Below the pieces are notes generated by a model. That model searched no databases. It was not told the origin of the DNA and was given only the letters and a program-made list of their open reading frames with translations. Of a stretch of DNA of 64,000 nt, positions 48,301 through 61,837 are shown in pieces. Positions within the stretch are counted from its first letter, which is position 1. Every line of letters starts with the position of its first letter. The stretch spans positions 15,686,001-15,750,000 of the forward strand of contig OZ038526.1 in the NCBI GenBank assembly GCA_964036665.1, written 5' to 3'. Position numbers and translations under genes: made by a program. Origin of the DNA: Gordius sp. MW1. Taxonomy: Eukaryota > Nematomorpha > Gordioida > Gordea > Gordiidae.

Positions 48301-49444
48301 CATGATCGCATAGAGCAGTTTTAAAAATTAAGCACTCACGTTGCGATACAACAAACTAATCGCAACAATAAAACGTTGTCTTTTGTCAAAATGATAGTTC
48401 TCGCAGCTTAAAACCTCTTTTCGGAAGTCAATCGAGGATGATTCTCAAATTGGCTTACTTTTATATATTTTTTCATGCTCTTTCACATAGAATCGAAAAA
48501 AATAAATATTTTTACCTCAAAATTTTTCACATATTTTTCTTTGAACCGTATTCATCCGATGAAAGTTGTCGTTTTCAGACGTGGTTTCTATGATCCCAAG
48601 TAAAAATTTATCAGAATCTAAAAACTATTACTTTGAAATCATGATCGCATAGAGCAGTTTTCAAAAATTAAGCACTCACGTTGCGATACAACAAACTAAT
48701 CGCAACAATAAAACGTTGTCTTTTGTCAAAATGATAGTTCTCGCAGCTTAAAACCTCTTTTCGGAAGTCAATCGAGGATATTAGGATTCTCAAATTGGCT
48801 TACTTTTATATATTTTTTCATGCTCTTTCACATAGAATCGAAAAAAATAAATATTTTTACCTCAAAATTTTTCACATATTTTTCTTTGAACCGTATTCAT
48901 CCGATGAAAGTTGTCGTTTTCAGACGTGGTTTCTATGATCCCAAGTAAAAATTTATCAGAATCTAAAAACTATTACTTTGAAATCATGATCGCATAGAGC
49001 AGTTTTCAAAAATTAAGCACTCACGTTGCGATACAACAAACTAATCGCAACAATAAAACGTTGTCTTTTGTCAAAATGATATTTCTCGCAGCTTAAAACC
49101 TCTTTTCGGAAGTCAATCGAGGATATTAGGATTCTCAAATTTTTTATATATTTTTTCATGCTCTTTCACATAGAATCCAAAAAAATAAATATTTTTACCT
49201 CAAAATTTTTCACATATTTTTCTTTGAACCGTATTCATCCGATGAAAGTTGTCGTTTTCAGACGTGGTTTCTATGATCCCAAGTAAAAATTTATCAGAAT
49301 CTAAAAACTATTACTTTGAAATCATGATCGCATAGAGCAGTTTTCAAAAATTAAGCACTCACGTTGCGATACAACAAACTAATCGCAACAATAAAACGTT
49401 GTCTTTTGTCAAAATGATAGTTCTCGCAGCTTAAAACCTCTTTT
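45316..49444 (+). repeat. Near-consensus monomers, 7-mer and dimer periodicity
   Basis: Starts are at 45316, 45661, 46007, 46352, 46697, 47042, 47387, 47732, 48076, 48422, 48762 and 49107. The pair at 45316/45661 ('attgacttac' with 'gatggttc', then 'gtgttcatcc' with 'gattccaag' and 'gttttaaaaatt') recurs at 47732/48076, seven monomers (about 2415 bp) later. Between them a dimer of 690 bp alternates 'gataatagg' (46007, 46697) and 'gatattagg' (46352, 47042). 48422 has a 5-bp deletion ('gaggatgattctc'). 49107 has lost the 7 bp 'ggcttac'. Confidence 0.87.
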
Positions 49445-51856
49445 CGGAAATCAATCGAGGATATTAGGATTCTCAAATTGGCTTACTTTTATATATTTTT
49501 TCATGCTCTTTCACATAGAATCGAAAAAAATAAATATTTTTACCTCAAAATTTTTCACATATTTTTCTTTGAACCGTATTCATCCGATGAAAGTTGTCGT
49601 TTTCAGACGTGGTTTCTATGATCCCAAGTAAAAATTTATCAGAATTTAAAAACTATTACTTTGAAATCATGATCGCATAGAGCAGTTTCAAAAATTAAGC
49701 ACTCACGTTGCGATACAACAAACTAATCGCAACAATAAAACGTTGTCTTTTGTCAAAATGATAGTTCTCGCAGCTTAAAACCTCTTTTCGGAAGTCAATC
49801 GAGGATAATAGGATTCTCAAATTGGCTTACTTTTATATATTTTTTCATGCTCTTCACATAGAATCGAAAAAAAGAAATATTTTTTTACCTCAAAATTTTT
49901 CACATATTTTTCTTTGAACCGTGTTCATCCGATGAAAGTTGTCGTTTTCAGACGTGGTTTCTATGATCCCAAGTAAAAATTTATCAGCTAAAAACTATTA
50001 CTTTGAAATCATGATCGCATAGAGCAGTTTTCAAAAATTAAGCAATCACGTTGCGATACAAAAAACTAATCGCAACAATAAAACGTTTTCTTTTGTCAAA
50101 TTGATAGTTCTCGCAGCTTAAAACCTCTTTTCGGAAGTCAATCGAGGATAATAGGATTCTCAAATTGGTTTACTTTTATATATTTTTTCATGCTTTTTCA
50201 CATAGAATCGAAAAAAATAAATATTTTTACCTCAAAATTTTCCACATATTTTTCTAAGAACCGTATTCATCCGATGAAAGTTGTCGTTTTCAGACGTGGT
50301 TTCTATGATCCCAAGTAAAAATTTATCAGAATCTAAAAACTATTACTTTGAAATCATGATCGCATAGAGCAGTTTTCAAAAATTAAGCACTCACGTTGCG
50401 ATACAACAAACTAATCGCAACAATAAAACGTTGTCTTTTGTCAAAATGATAGTTCTCGCAGCTTAAAACCTCTTTTCGGAAGTCAATCGAGGATAATAGG
50501 ATTCCCAAATTGAATTACTTTTATATATTTTTTCATGCTCTTTCACATAGAATCGAAAAAAATAAATATTTTAACCTCAAAATTTTTCACATATTTTTCT
50601 TTGAACCGTATTCATCCGATGAAAGTTGTCGTTTTCAGACGTGGTTTCTATGATCCCAAGTAAAAATTTATCAGAATCTAAAAACTATTACTTTAAAATC
50701 ATGATCGCATAGAGCAGTTTTCAAAAATTAAGCACTCACGTTGCGATACAACAAACTAATCGCAACAATAAAACGTTGTCTTTTGTCAAAATGATAGTTC
50801 TCGCAGCTTAAAACCTCTTTTCGGAAGTCAATCGAGGATAATAGGATTCTCAAATTGGCTTACTTTTATATATTTTTTCATGCTCTTTCACATAGAATCG
50901 AAAAAAATAAATATTTTTACCTCAAAATTTTTCACATATTTTTCTTTGAACCGTATTCATCCGATGAAAGTTGTCGTTTTCAGACGTGGTTTCTATGATC
51001 CCAAGTAAAAATTTATCAGAATCTAAAAACTATTACTTTGAAATCATGATCGCATAGAGCAGTTTTCAAAAATTAAGCACTCACGTTGCGATACAACAAA
51101 CTAATCGCTACAATAAAACGTTGTCTTTTGTCAAAATGATAGTTCTCGCAGCTTAAAACCTCTTTTCGGAAGTCAATCGAGGATATTAGGATTCTCAAAT
51201 TGGCTTACTTTTATATATTTTTTCATGCTCTTTCACATAGAATCGAAAAAAATAAATATTTTTACCTCAAAATTTTTCACATATTTTTCTTTGAACCGTA
51301 TTCATCCGATGAAAGTTGTCGTTTTCAGACGTGGTTTCTATGATCCCAATTAAAAATTTATCAGAATCTAAAAACTATTACTTTGAAATCATGATCGCAT
51401 AGAGCAGTTTTCAAAAATTAAGCACTCACGTTGCGATACAACAAACTAATCGCAACAATAAAACGTTGTCTTTTGTCAAAATGATAGTTCTCGCAGCTTA
51501 AAACCTCTTTTCGGAAGTCAATCGAGAATAATAGGATTCTCAAATTGGCTTACTTTTATATATTTTTTCATGCTCTTTCACATAGAATCGAAAAAAATAA
51601 ATATTTTTACCTCAAAATTTTTCACATATTTTTCTTTGAACCGTATTCATCCGATGAAAGTTGTCGTTTTCAGACGTGGTTTCTATGATCCCAAGTAAAA
51701 ATTTATCAGAATCTAAAAACTATTACTTTGAAATCATGATCGCATAGAGCAGTTTTCAAAAATTAAGCACTCACGTTGCGATACAACAAACTAATCGCAA
51801 CAATAAAACGTTGTCTTTTGTCAAAATGATAGTTCTCGCAGCTTAAAACCTCTTTT
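49445..51856 (+). repeat. 7-mer HOR unit (2412 bp)
   Basis: Starts are at 49445, 49789, 50132, 50477, 50822, 51167 and 51512. Marks in order: 'ggaaatcaatcg' with 'gatattagg' and 'gcagtttcaaaaatt'; 'tgctcttcacat' with 'aaaaaaagaaat' and 'ttatcagctaaaaac'; 'aaaattttccacat'; 'gattcccaaattg' with 'aaatattttaacc'; near-consensus with 'atcgctacaat'; and two near-consensus copies. The same succession restarts at 51857 and 55296. Confidence 0.92.
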
Positions 51857-54800
51857 CGGAAATCAATCGAGGATATTAGGATTCTCAAATTGGCTTACTT
51901 TTATATATTTTTTCATGCTCTTTCACATAGAATCGAAAAAAATAAATATTTTTACCTCAAAATTTTTCACATATTTTTCTTTGAACCGTATTCATCCGAT
52001 GAAAGTTGTCGTTTTCAGACGTGGTTTCTATGATCCCAAGTAAAAATTTATCAGAATTTAAAAACTATTACTTTGAAATCATGATCGCATAGAGCAGTTT
52101 CAAAAATTAAGCACTCACGTTGCGATACAACAAACTAATCGCAACAATAAAACGTTGTCTTTTGTCAAAATGATAGTTCTCGCAGCTTAAAACCTCTTTT
52201 CGGAAGTCAATCGAGGATAATAGGATTCTCAAATTGGCTTACTTTTATATATTTTTTCATGCTCTTCACATAGAATCGAAAAAAAGAAATATTTTTTTAC
52301 CTCAAAATTTTTCACATATTTTTCTTTGAACCGTGTTCATCCGATGAAAGTTGTCGTTTTCAGACGTGGTTTCTATGATCCCAAGTAAAAATTTATCAGC
52401 TAAAAACTATTACTTTGAAATCATGATCGCATAGAGCAGTTTTCAAAAATTAAGCAATCACGTTGCGATACAAAAAACTAATCGCAACAATAAAACGTTG
52501 TCTTTTGTCAAATTGATAGTTCTCGCAGCTTAAAACCTCTTTTCGGAAGTCAATCGAGGATAATAGGATTCTCAAATTGGCTTACTTTTATATATTTTTT
52601 CATGCTTTTTCACATAGAATCGAAAAAAATAAATATTTTTACCTCAAAATTTTCCACATATTTTTCTAAGAACCGTATTCATCCGATGAAAGTTGTCGTT
52701 TTCAGACGTGGTTTCTATGATCCCAAGTAAAAATTTATCAGAATCTAAAAACTATTACTTTGAAATCATGATCGCATAGAGCAGTTTTCAAAAATTAAGC
52801 ACTCACGTTGCGATACAACAAACTAATCGCAACAATAAAACGTTGTCTTTTGTCAAAATGATAGTTCTCGCAGCTTAAAACCTCTTTTCGGAAGTCAATC
52901 GAGGATAATAGGATTCCCAAATTGAATTACTTTTATATATTTTTTCATGCTCTTTCACATAGAATCGAAAAAAATAAATATTTTAACCTCAAAATTTTTC
53001 ACATATTTTTCTTTGAACCGTATTCATCCGATGAAAGTTGTCGTTTTCAGACGTGGTTTCTATGATCCCAAGTAAAAATTTATCAGAATCTAAAAACTAT
53101 TACTTTGAAATCATGATCGCATAGAGCAGTTTTCAAAAATTAAGCACTCACGTTGCGATACAACAAACTAATCGCAACAATAAAACGTTGTCTTTTGTCA
53201 AAATGATAGTTCTCGCAGCTTAAAACCTCTTTTCGGCAGTCAATCGAGGATAATAGGATTCTCAAATTGGCTTACTTTTATATATTTTTTCATGCTCTTT
53301 CACATAGAATCGAAAAAAATAAATATTTTTACCTCAAAAATTTTCACATATTTTTCTTTGAACCGTATTCATCCGATGAAAGTTGTCGTTTTCAGACGTG
53401 GTTTCTATGATCCCAAGTAAAAATTTATCAGAATCTAAAAACTATTACTTTGAAATCATGATCGCATAGAGCAGTTTTCAAAATTAAGCACTCACGTTGC
53501 GATACAACAAACTAATCGCTACAATAAAACGTTGTCTTTTGTCAAAATGATAGTTCTCGCAGCTTAAAACCTCTTTTCGGAAGTCAATCGAGGATATTAG
53601 GATTCTCAAATTGGCTTACTTTTATATATTTTTTCATGCTCTTTCACATAGAATCGAAAAAAATAAATATTTTTACCTCAAAATTTTTCACATATTTTTC
53701 TTTGAACCGTATTCATCCGATGAAAGTTGTCTTTTTCAGACGTGGTTTCTATGATCCCAAGTAAAAATTTATCAGAATCTAAAAACTATTACTTTGAAAT
53801 CATGATCGCATAGAGCAGTTTTCAAAAATTAAGCACTCACGTTGCGATACAACAAACTAATCGCAACAATAAAACGTTGTCTTTTGTCAAAATGATAGTT
53901 CTCGCAGCTTAAAACCTCTTTTCGGAAGTCAATCGAGGATAATAGGATTCTCAAATTGGCTTACTTTTATATATTTTTTCATGCTCTTTCACATAGAATC
54001 GAAAAAAATAAATATTTTTACCTCAAAATTTTTCACATATTTTTCTTTGAACCGTATTCATCCGATGAAAGTTGTCGTTTTCAGACGTGGTTTCTATGAT
54101 CCCAAGTAAAAATTTATCAGAATCTAAAAACTATTACTTTGAAATCATGATCGCATAGAGCAGTTTTCAAAAATTAAGCACTCACGTTGCGATACAACAA
54201 ACTAATCGCAACAATAAAACGTTGTCTTTTGTCAAAATGATAGTTCTCGCAGCTTAAAACCTCTTTTCGGAAGTCAATAGAGGATAATAGGATTCTCAAA
54301 TTGGCTTACTTTTATATATTTTTTCATGCTCTTTCACATAGAATCGAAAAAAATAAATATTTTTACCTCAAAATTTTTCACATATTTTTCTTTGAACCGT
54401 ATTCATCCGATGAAAGTTGTCGTTTTCAGACGTGGTTTCTATGATCCCAAGTAAAAATTTATCAGAATCTAAAAACTATTACTTTGAAATCATGATCGCA
54501 TAGAGCAGTTTTCAAAAATTAAGCACTCACGTTGCGATACAACAAACTAATCGCAACAATAAAACGTTGTCTTTTGTCAAAATGATAGTTCTCGCAGCTT
54601 AAAACCTCTTTTCGGAAGTCAATCGAGGATATTAGGATTCACAAATTTTTTATATATTTTTTAATGCTCTTTCACATAGAATCGAAAAAAATAAATATTT
54701 TTACCTCAAAATTTTTCACATATTTTTCTTTGAACCGTATTCATCCGATGAAAGTTGTCGTTTTCAGACGTGGTTTCTATGATCCCAAGTAAAAATTTAT

Positions 54801-55295
54801 CAGAATCTAAAAACTATTACTTTGAAATCATGATCGCATAGAGCAGTTTTCAAAAATTAAGCACTCACGTTGCGATACAACAAACTAATCGCTACAATAA
54901 AACGTTGTCTTTTGTCAAAATGATAGTTCTCGCAGCTTAAAACCTCTTTTCGGAAGTCAATCGAGGATATTAGGATTCTCAAATTGGCTTACTTTTATAT
55001 ATTTTTTCATGCTCTTTCACATAGAATCGAAAAAAATAAATATTTTTACCTCAAAATTTTTCACATATTTTTCTTTGAACCGTATTCATCCGATGAAAGT
55101 TGTCGTTTTCAGACGTGGTTTCTATGATCCCAAGTAAAAATTTATCAGAATCTAAAAACTATTACTTTGAAATCATGATCGCATAGAGCAGTTTTCAAAA
55201 ATTAAGCACTCACGTTGCGATACAACAAACTAATCGCAACAATAAAACGTTGTCTTTTGTCAAAATGATAGTTCTCGCAGCTTAAAACCTCTTTT
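51857..55295 (+). repeat. 10-mer HOR unit (3439 bp), expanded form of the 7-mer
   Basis: Starts are at 51857, 52201, 52544, 52889, 53234, 53578, 53923, 54268, 54613 and 54951. The first four types match 49445-50821 at an offset of 2412. Three extra monomers are present before the next unit start at 55296. 53234 carries 'ttttcggcagtc' and 'cctcaaaaattttcac', both repeated at 56673. 54613 lacks 'ggcttac', like the monomer at 49107. Confidence 0.92.
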
Positions 55296-57017
55296 CGGAA
55301 ATCAATCGAGGATATTAGGATTCTCAAATTGGCTTACTTTTATATATTTTTTCATGCTCTTTCACATAGAATCGAAAAAAATAAATATTTTTACCTCAAA
55401 ATTTTTCACATATTTTTCTTTGAACCGTATTCATCCGATGAAAGTTGTCGTTTTCAGACGTGGTTTCTATGATCCCAAGTAAAAATTTATCAGAATTTAA
55501 AAACTATTACTTTGAAATCATGATCGCATAGAGCAGTTTCAAAAATTAAGCACTCACGTTGCGATACAACAAACTAATCGCAACAATAAAACGTTGTCTT
55601 TTGTCAAAATGATAGTTCTCGCAGCTTAAAACCTCTTTTCGGAAGTCAATCGAGGATAATAGGATTCTCAAATTGGCTTACTTTTATATATTTTTTCATG
55701 CTCTTCACATAGAATCGAAAAAAAGAAATATTTTTTTACCTCAAAATTTTTCACATATTTTTCTTTGAACCGTGTTCATCCGATGAAAGTTGTCGTTTTC
55801 AGACGTGGTTTCTATGATCCCAAGTAAAAATTTATCAGCTAAAAACTATTACTTTGAAATCATGATCGCATAGAGCAGTTTTCAAAAATTAAGCAATCAC
55901 GTTGCGATACAAAAAACTAATCGCAACAATAAAACGTTGTCTTTTGTCAAATTGATAGTTCTCGCAGCTTAAAACCTCTTTTCGGAAGTCAATCGAGGAT
56001 AATAGGATTCTCAAATTGGCTTACTTTTATATATATTTTCATGCTTTTTCACATAGAATCGAAAAAAATAAATATTTTTACCTCAAAATTTTCCACATAT
56101 TTTTCTAAGAACCGTATTCATCCGATGAAAGTTGTCGTTTTCAGACGTGGTTTCTATGATCCCAAGTAAAAATTTATCAGAATCTAAAAACTATTACTTT
56201 GAAATCATGATCGCATAGAGCAGTTTTCAAAAATTAAGCACTCACGTTGCGATACAACAAACTAATCGCAACAATAAAACGTTGTCTTTTGTCAAAATGA
56301 TAGTTCTCGCAGCTTAAAACCTCTTTTCGGAAGTCAATCGAGGATAATAGGATTCCCAAATTGAATTACTTTTATATATTTTTTCATGCTCTTTCACATA
56401 GAATCGAAAAAAATAAATATTTTAACCTCAAAATTTTTCACATATTTTTCTTTGAACCGTATTCATCCGATGAAAGTTGTCGTTTTCAGACGTGGTTTCT
56501 ATGATCCCAAGTAAAAATTTATCAGAATCTAAAAACTATTACTTTGAAATCATGATCGCATAGAGCAGTTTTCAAAAATTAAGCACTCACGTTGCGATAC
56601 AACAAACTAATCGCAACAATAAAACGTTGTCTTTTGTCAAAATGATAGTTCTCGCAGCTTAAAACCTCTTTTCGGCAGTCAATCGAGGATAATAGGATTC
56701 TCAAATTGGCTTACTTTTATATATTTTTTCATGCTCTTTCACATAGAATCGAAAAAAATAAATATTTTTACCTCAAAAATTTTCACATATTTTTCTTTGA
56801 ACCGTATTCATCCGATGAAAGTTGTCGTTTTCAGACGTGGTTTCTATGATCCCAAGTAAAAATTTATCAGAATCTAAAAACTATTACTTTGAAATCATGA
56901 TCGCATAGAGCAGTTTTCAAAAATTAAGCACTCACGTTGCGATACAACAAACTAATCGCAACAATAAAACGTTGTCTTTTGTCAAAATGATAGTTCTCGC
57001 AGCTTAAAACCTCTTTT
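55296..57017 (+). repeat. Third, truncated copy of the 7/10-mer HOR
   Basis: Starts are at 55296, 55640, 55983, 56328 and 56673, at 3439 bp from 51857-53234. All marks recur: 'tgctcttcacat', 'ttatcagctaaaaac', 'aaaattttccacat', 'aaatattttaacc', 'ttttcggcagtc' and 'cctcaaaaattttcac'. After 57018 the order is no longer followed. Confidence 0.92.
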
Positions 57018-59084
57018 CGGAAGTCAATCGAGGATAATAGGATTCCCAAATTGAATTACTTTTATATATTTTTTAATGCTCTTTCACATAGAATCGAAAA
57101 AAATAAATATTTTTACCTCAAAATTTTTCACATATTTTTCTTTGAACCGTATTCATCCGATGAAAGTTGTCGTTTTCAGACGTGGTTTCTATGATCCCAA
57201 GTAAAAATTTATCAGAATTTAAAAACTATTACTTTGAAATCATGATCGCATAGAGCAGTTTCAAAAATTAAGCACTCACGTTGCGATACAACAAACTAAT
57301 CGCAACAATAAAACGTTGTCTTTTGTCAAAATGATAGTTCTCGCAGCTTAAAACCTCTTTTCGGAAGTCAATCGAGGATAATAGGATTCTCAAATTGAAT
57401 TACTTTTATATATTTTTTCATGCTCTTTCACATAGAATCGAAAAAAATAAATATTTTTACCTCAAAATTTTTCACATATTTTTCTTTGAACCGTATTCAT
57501 CCGATGAAAGTTGTCGTTTTCAGACGTGGTTTCTATGATCCCAAGTAAAAATTTATCAGAATCTAAAAACTATTACTTTGAAATCATGATCGCATAGAGC
57601 AGTTTTCAAAAATTAAGCACTCACGTTGCGATACAACAAACTAATCGCAACAATAAAACGTTGTCTTTTGTCAAAATGATAGTTCTCGCAGCTTAAAACC
57701 TCTTTTCGGAAGTCAATCGAGGATATTAGGATTCTCAAATTGGCTTACTTTTATATATTTTTTCATGCTCTTTCACATAGAATCGAAAAAAATAAATATT
57801 TTTACCTCAAAATTTTTCACATATTTTTCTTTGAACCGTATTCATCCGATGAAAGTTGTCGTTTTCAGACGTGGTTTCTATGATCCCAAGTAAAAATTTA
57901 TCAGAATCTAAAAACTATTACTTTGAAATCATGATCGCATAGAGCAGTTTTCAAAAATTAAGCACTCACGTTGCGATACAACAAACTAATCGCAACAATA
58001 AAACGTTGTCTTTTGTCAAAATGATAGTTCTCGCAGCTTAAAACCTCTTTTCGGAAGTCAATCGAGGATAATAGGATTCTCAAATTGGCTTACTTTTATA
58101 TATTTTTTCATGCTCTTTCACATAGAATCGAAAAAAATAAATATTTTTACCTCAAAATTTTTCACATATTTTTCTTTGAACCGTATTCATCCGATGAAAG
58201 TTGTCGTTTTCAGACGTGGTTTCTATGATCCCAAGTAAAAATTTATCAGAATCTAAAAACTATTACTTTGAAATCCTGATCGCATAGAGCAGTTTTCAAA
58301 AATTAAGCACTCACGTTGCGATACAACAAACTAATCGCAACAATAAAACGTTGTCTTTTGTCAAAATGATAGTTCTCGCAGCTTAAAACCTCTTTTCGGA
58401 AGTCAATCGAGGATATTAGGATTCTCAAATTGGCTTACTTTTATATATTTTTTTATGCTCTTTCACATAGAATCGAAAAAAATAAATATTTTTACCTCAA
58501 AATTTTTCACATATTTTTCTTTGAACCGTATTCATCCGATGAAAGTTGTCGTTTTCAGACGTGGTTTCTATGATCCCAAGTAAAAATTTATCAGAATCTA
58601 AAAACTATTACTTTGAAATCATGATCGCATAGAGCAGTTTTCAAAAATTAAGCACTCACGTTGCGATACAACAAACTAATCGCAACAATAAAACGTTGTC
58701 TTTTGTCAATGATAGTTCTAGCAGCTTAAAACCTCTTTTCGGAAGTCAATCGAGGATAATAGGATTCCCAAATTGAATTACTTTTATATATTTTTTCATG
58801 CTCTTTCACATAGAATCGAAAAAAATAAATATTTTTACCTCAAAATTTTTCACATATTTTTCTTTGAACCGTATTCATCCGATGAAAGTTGTCGTTTTCA
58901 GACGTGGTTTCTATGATCCCAAGTAAAAATTTATCAGAATCTAAAAACTATTACTTTGAAATCATGATCGCATAGAGCAGTTTTCAAAAATTAAGCACTC
59001 ACGTTGCGATAAAACAAACTAATCGCAACAATAAAACGTTGTCTTTTGTCAAAATGATAGTTCTCGCAGCTTAAAACCTCTTTT
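57018..59084 (+). repeat. Near-consensus monomers before the 8-mer HOR
   Basis: Starts are at 57018, 57362, 57707, 58052, 58397 and 58740. Most are 345 bp and very close to the reference copy. 57018 and 58740 have 'gattcccaaattgaattac'. 57018 also has the shortened 'gcagtttcaaaaatt'. 58397 ends with 'gtcaatgatagttctagc', a 2-bp deletion as at 26390. Confidence 0.88.
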
Positions 59085-61837
59085 CGGAAGTCAATCGAGG
59101 ATATTAGGATTCTCAAATTGGCTTACTTTTATATATTTTTTCATGCTCTTTCACATAGAATCGAAAAAAATAAATATTTTTACCTCAAAATTTTTCACAT
59201 ATTTTTCTTTGAACCGTATTCATCCGATGAAAGTTGTCGTTTTCAGACGTGATTTCTATGATCCCAAGTTAAAATTTATCTGAATCTAAAAACTATTACT
59301 TTGAAATCATGATCGCATAGAGCAGTTTTCAAAAATTAAGCACTCACGTTGCGATACAACAAACTAATCGCAACAATAAAACGTTGTCTTTTGTCAAAAT
59401 GATAGTTCTCGCAGCTTAAAACCTCTTTTCGGAAGTCAATCGAGGATAATAGGATTCTCAAATTGGCTTACTTTTATATATTTTTTCATGCTCTTTCACA
59501 TAGAATCGAAAAAAATAAATATTTTTACCTCAAAATTTTTAACATATTTTTCTATAAACCGTATTCATCCGATGAAAGTTGTCGTTTTCAGACGTGGTTT
59601 CTATGATCCCAAGTAAAAATTTATCAGAATCTAAAAACTATTACTTTAAAATCATGATCGCATAGAGCAGTTTTCAAAAATTAAGCACTCACGTTGCGAT
59701 ACAACAAACTAATCGCAATAATAAAGCGTTGTCTTTTGTCAAAATGATAGTTCTCGCAGCTTAAAACCTCTTTTCGGAAGTCAATCGAGGATAATAGGAT
59801 TCTCAAATTGGCTTACTTTTATATATTTTTACATGCTCTTTCACATGGAATAGAAAAAAATAAAAAATTTTGCCTCAAAATTTTTCACATATTTTTCTTT
59901 AACCGTATTCATCCGATGAAAGTTGTCGTTTTCAGACGTGGTTTCTATGATCCCAAGTAAAAATTTATCAGAATCTAAAAACTATTACTTTGAAATCATG
60001 ATCGCATAGAGCAGTTTTCAAAAATTAAGCACTCACGTTGCGATACAACAAACTAATCGCAACAATAAAACGTTGTCTTTTGTCAAAATGATAGTTCTCG
60101 CAGCTTAAAACCTCTTTTCGGAAGTCAATCGAGGATAATAGGATTCTCAAATTGGCTTACTTTTATATATTTTTACATGCTCTTAGACATGGAATAGAAA
60201 AAAATAAAAAATTTTACCTCAAAATTTTTCACATATTTTTCTTTAACCGTATTCATCCGATGAAAGTTGTCGTTTTCAGACGTGGTTTCTATGATCCCAA
60301 GTAAAAATTTATCAGAATCTCAAAACTATTACTTTGAAATCATGATCGCATAGAGCAGTTTTCAAAAATTAAGCACTCACGTTGCGATACAACAAACTAA
60401 TCGCAACAATAAAACGTTGTCTTTTGTCAAAATGATAGTTCTCGCAGCTTAAAACCTCTTTTCGGAAATCAATCGAGGATAATAGGATTCTCAAATTAAA
60501 TTACTTTTATATATTTTTTCATGCTCTTTCACATAGAATCGAAAAAAATAAATATTTTTACCTCAAAATTTTTCACATATTTTTCTTTGAACCGTATTCA
60601 TCCGATGAAAGTTGTCGTTTTCAGACGTGGTTTCTATGATCCCAAGTAAAAATTTATCAGAATCTAAAAACTATTACTTTGAAATCATGATCGCATAGAG
60701 CAGTTTTCAAAAATTAAGCACTCACGTTGCGATACAACAAACTAATCGCAACAATAAAACGTTGTCTTTTGTCAAAATGATAGTTCTCGCAGCTTAAAAC
60801 CTCTTTTCGGAAGTCAATCGAGGATAATAGGATTCTCAAATTGGCTTACTTTTATATATTTTTACATGCTCTTTCACATGGAATAGAAAAAAATAAAAAA
60901 TTTTGCCTAAAAATTTTTCACATATTTTTCTTTAATTGTATTCATCCGATGAAAGTTGTCGTTTTCAGACGTGGTTTCTATGATCCCAAGTAAAAATTTA
61001 TCAGAATCTAGAAACTATTACTTTGAAATCATGATCGCATAGAGCAGTTTTCAAAAATTAAGCACTCATGTTGCGATACAACAAACTAATCGCAACAATA
61101 AAACGTTGTCTTTTGTCAAAATGATAGTTCTTGCAGCTTAAAACCTCTTTTCGGAAGTCAATCGAGGATAATAGGATTCTCAAATTGAATTACTTTTATA
61201 TATTTTTTCATGCTCTTTCACATAGAATCGAAAAAAATAAATATTTTTACCTCAAAATTGTTAACATATTTTTCTATAAACCGTATTCATCCGATGAAAG
61301 TTGTCGTTTTCAGACGTGGTTTCTATGATCCCAAGTAAAAATTTATCAGAATCTAAAAACTATTACTTTGAAATCATGATCGCATAGAGCAGTTTTCAAA
61401 AATTAAGCACTCACGTTGCGATACAACAAACTAATCGCAACAATAAAACGTTGTCTTTTGTCAAAATGATAGTTCTCGCAGCTTAAAACCTCTTTTCGGA
61501 AGTCAATCGAGGATAATAGGATTCTCAAATTGGCTTACTTTTATATATTTTTACATGCTCTTTCACATATAGAAAAAAATAAAAAATTTTGCCTCAAAAT
61601 TTTTCACATATTTTTCTTTAATTGTATTCATCCGATGAAAGTTGTCGTTTTCAGACGTGGTTTCTATGATCCCAAGTAAAAATTTATCAGAATCTAAAAA
61701 CTATTACTTTGAAATCATGATCGCATAGAGCAGTTTTCAAAAATTAAGCACTCATGTTGCGATACAACAAACTAATCGCAACAATAAAACGTTGTCTTTT
61801 GTCAAAATGATAGTTCTTGCAGCTTAAAACCTCTTTT
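59085..61837 (+). repeat. 8-mer HOR unit, copy 1 (2753 bp)
   Basis: Starts are at 59085, 59430, 59775, 60119, 60463, 60808, 61152 and 61497. Marks in order: 'gacgtgatttc' with 'ttatctgaatc'; 'tttttaacat' with 'ctataaaccg' and 'aataaagcgttg'; 'catggaatag' with 'ttttgcctc'; 'tgctcttagacatgg'; 'ttctcaaattaaattac'; 'ctttaattgtattc' with 'cactcatgttgc' and 'gttcttgcagc'; 'ctataaaccg'; and a second 'ctttaattgtattc' copy. The monomers at 60808 and 61497 are a nested near-duplicate, 686 bp apart at their shared marks. The left border lies between about 59116 and 59250. Confidence 0.92.

Noticed and set aside
61131..61328. 65- and 62-codon open frames at 61131 and 61817
   Set aside because: They exist only where 'ctcgcagc' became 'cttgcagc', creating a TTG start. 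They sit 686 bp apart because the monomers are a recent duplicate. No evidence of coding.
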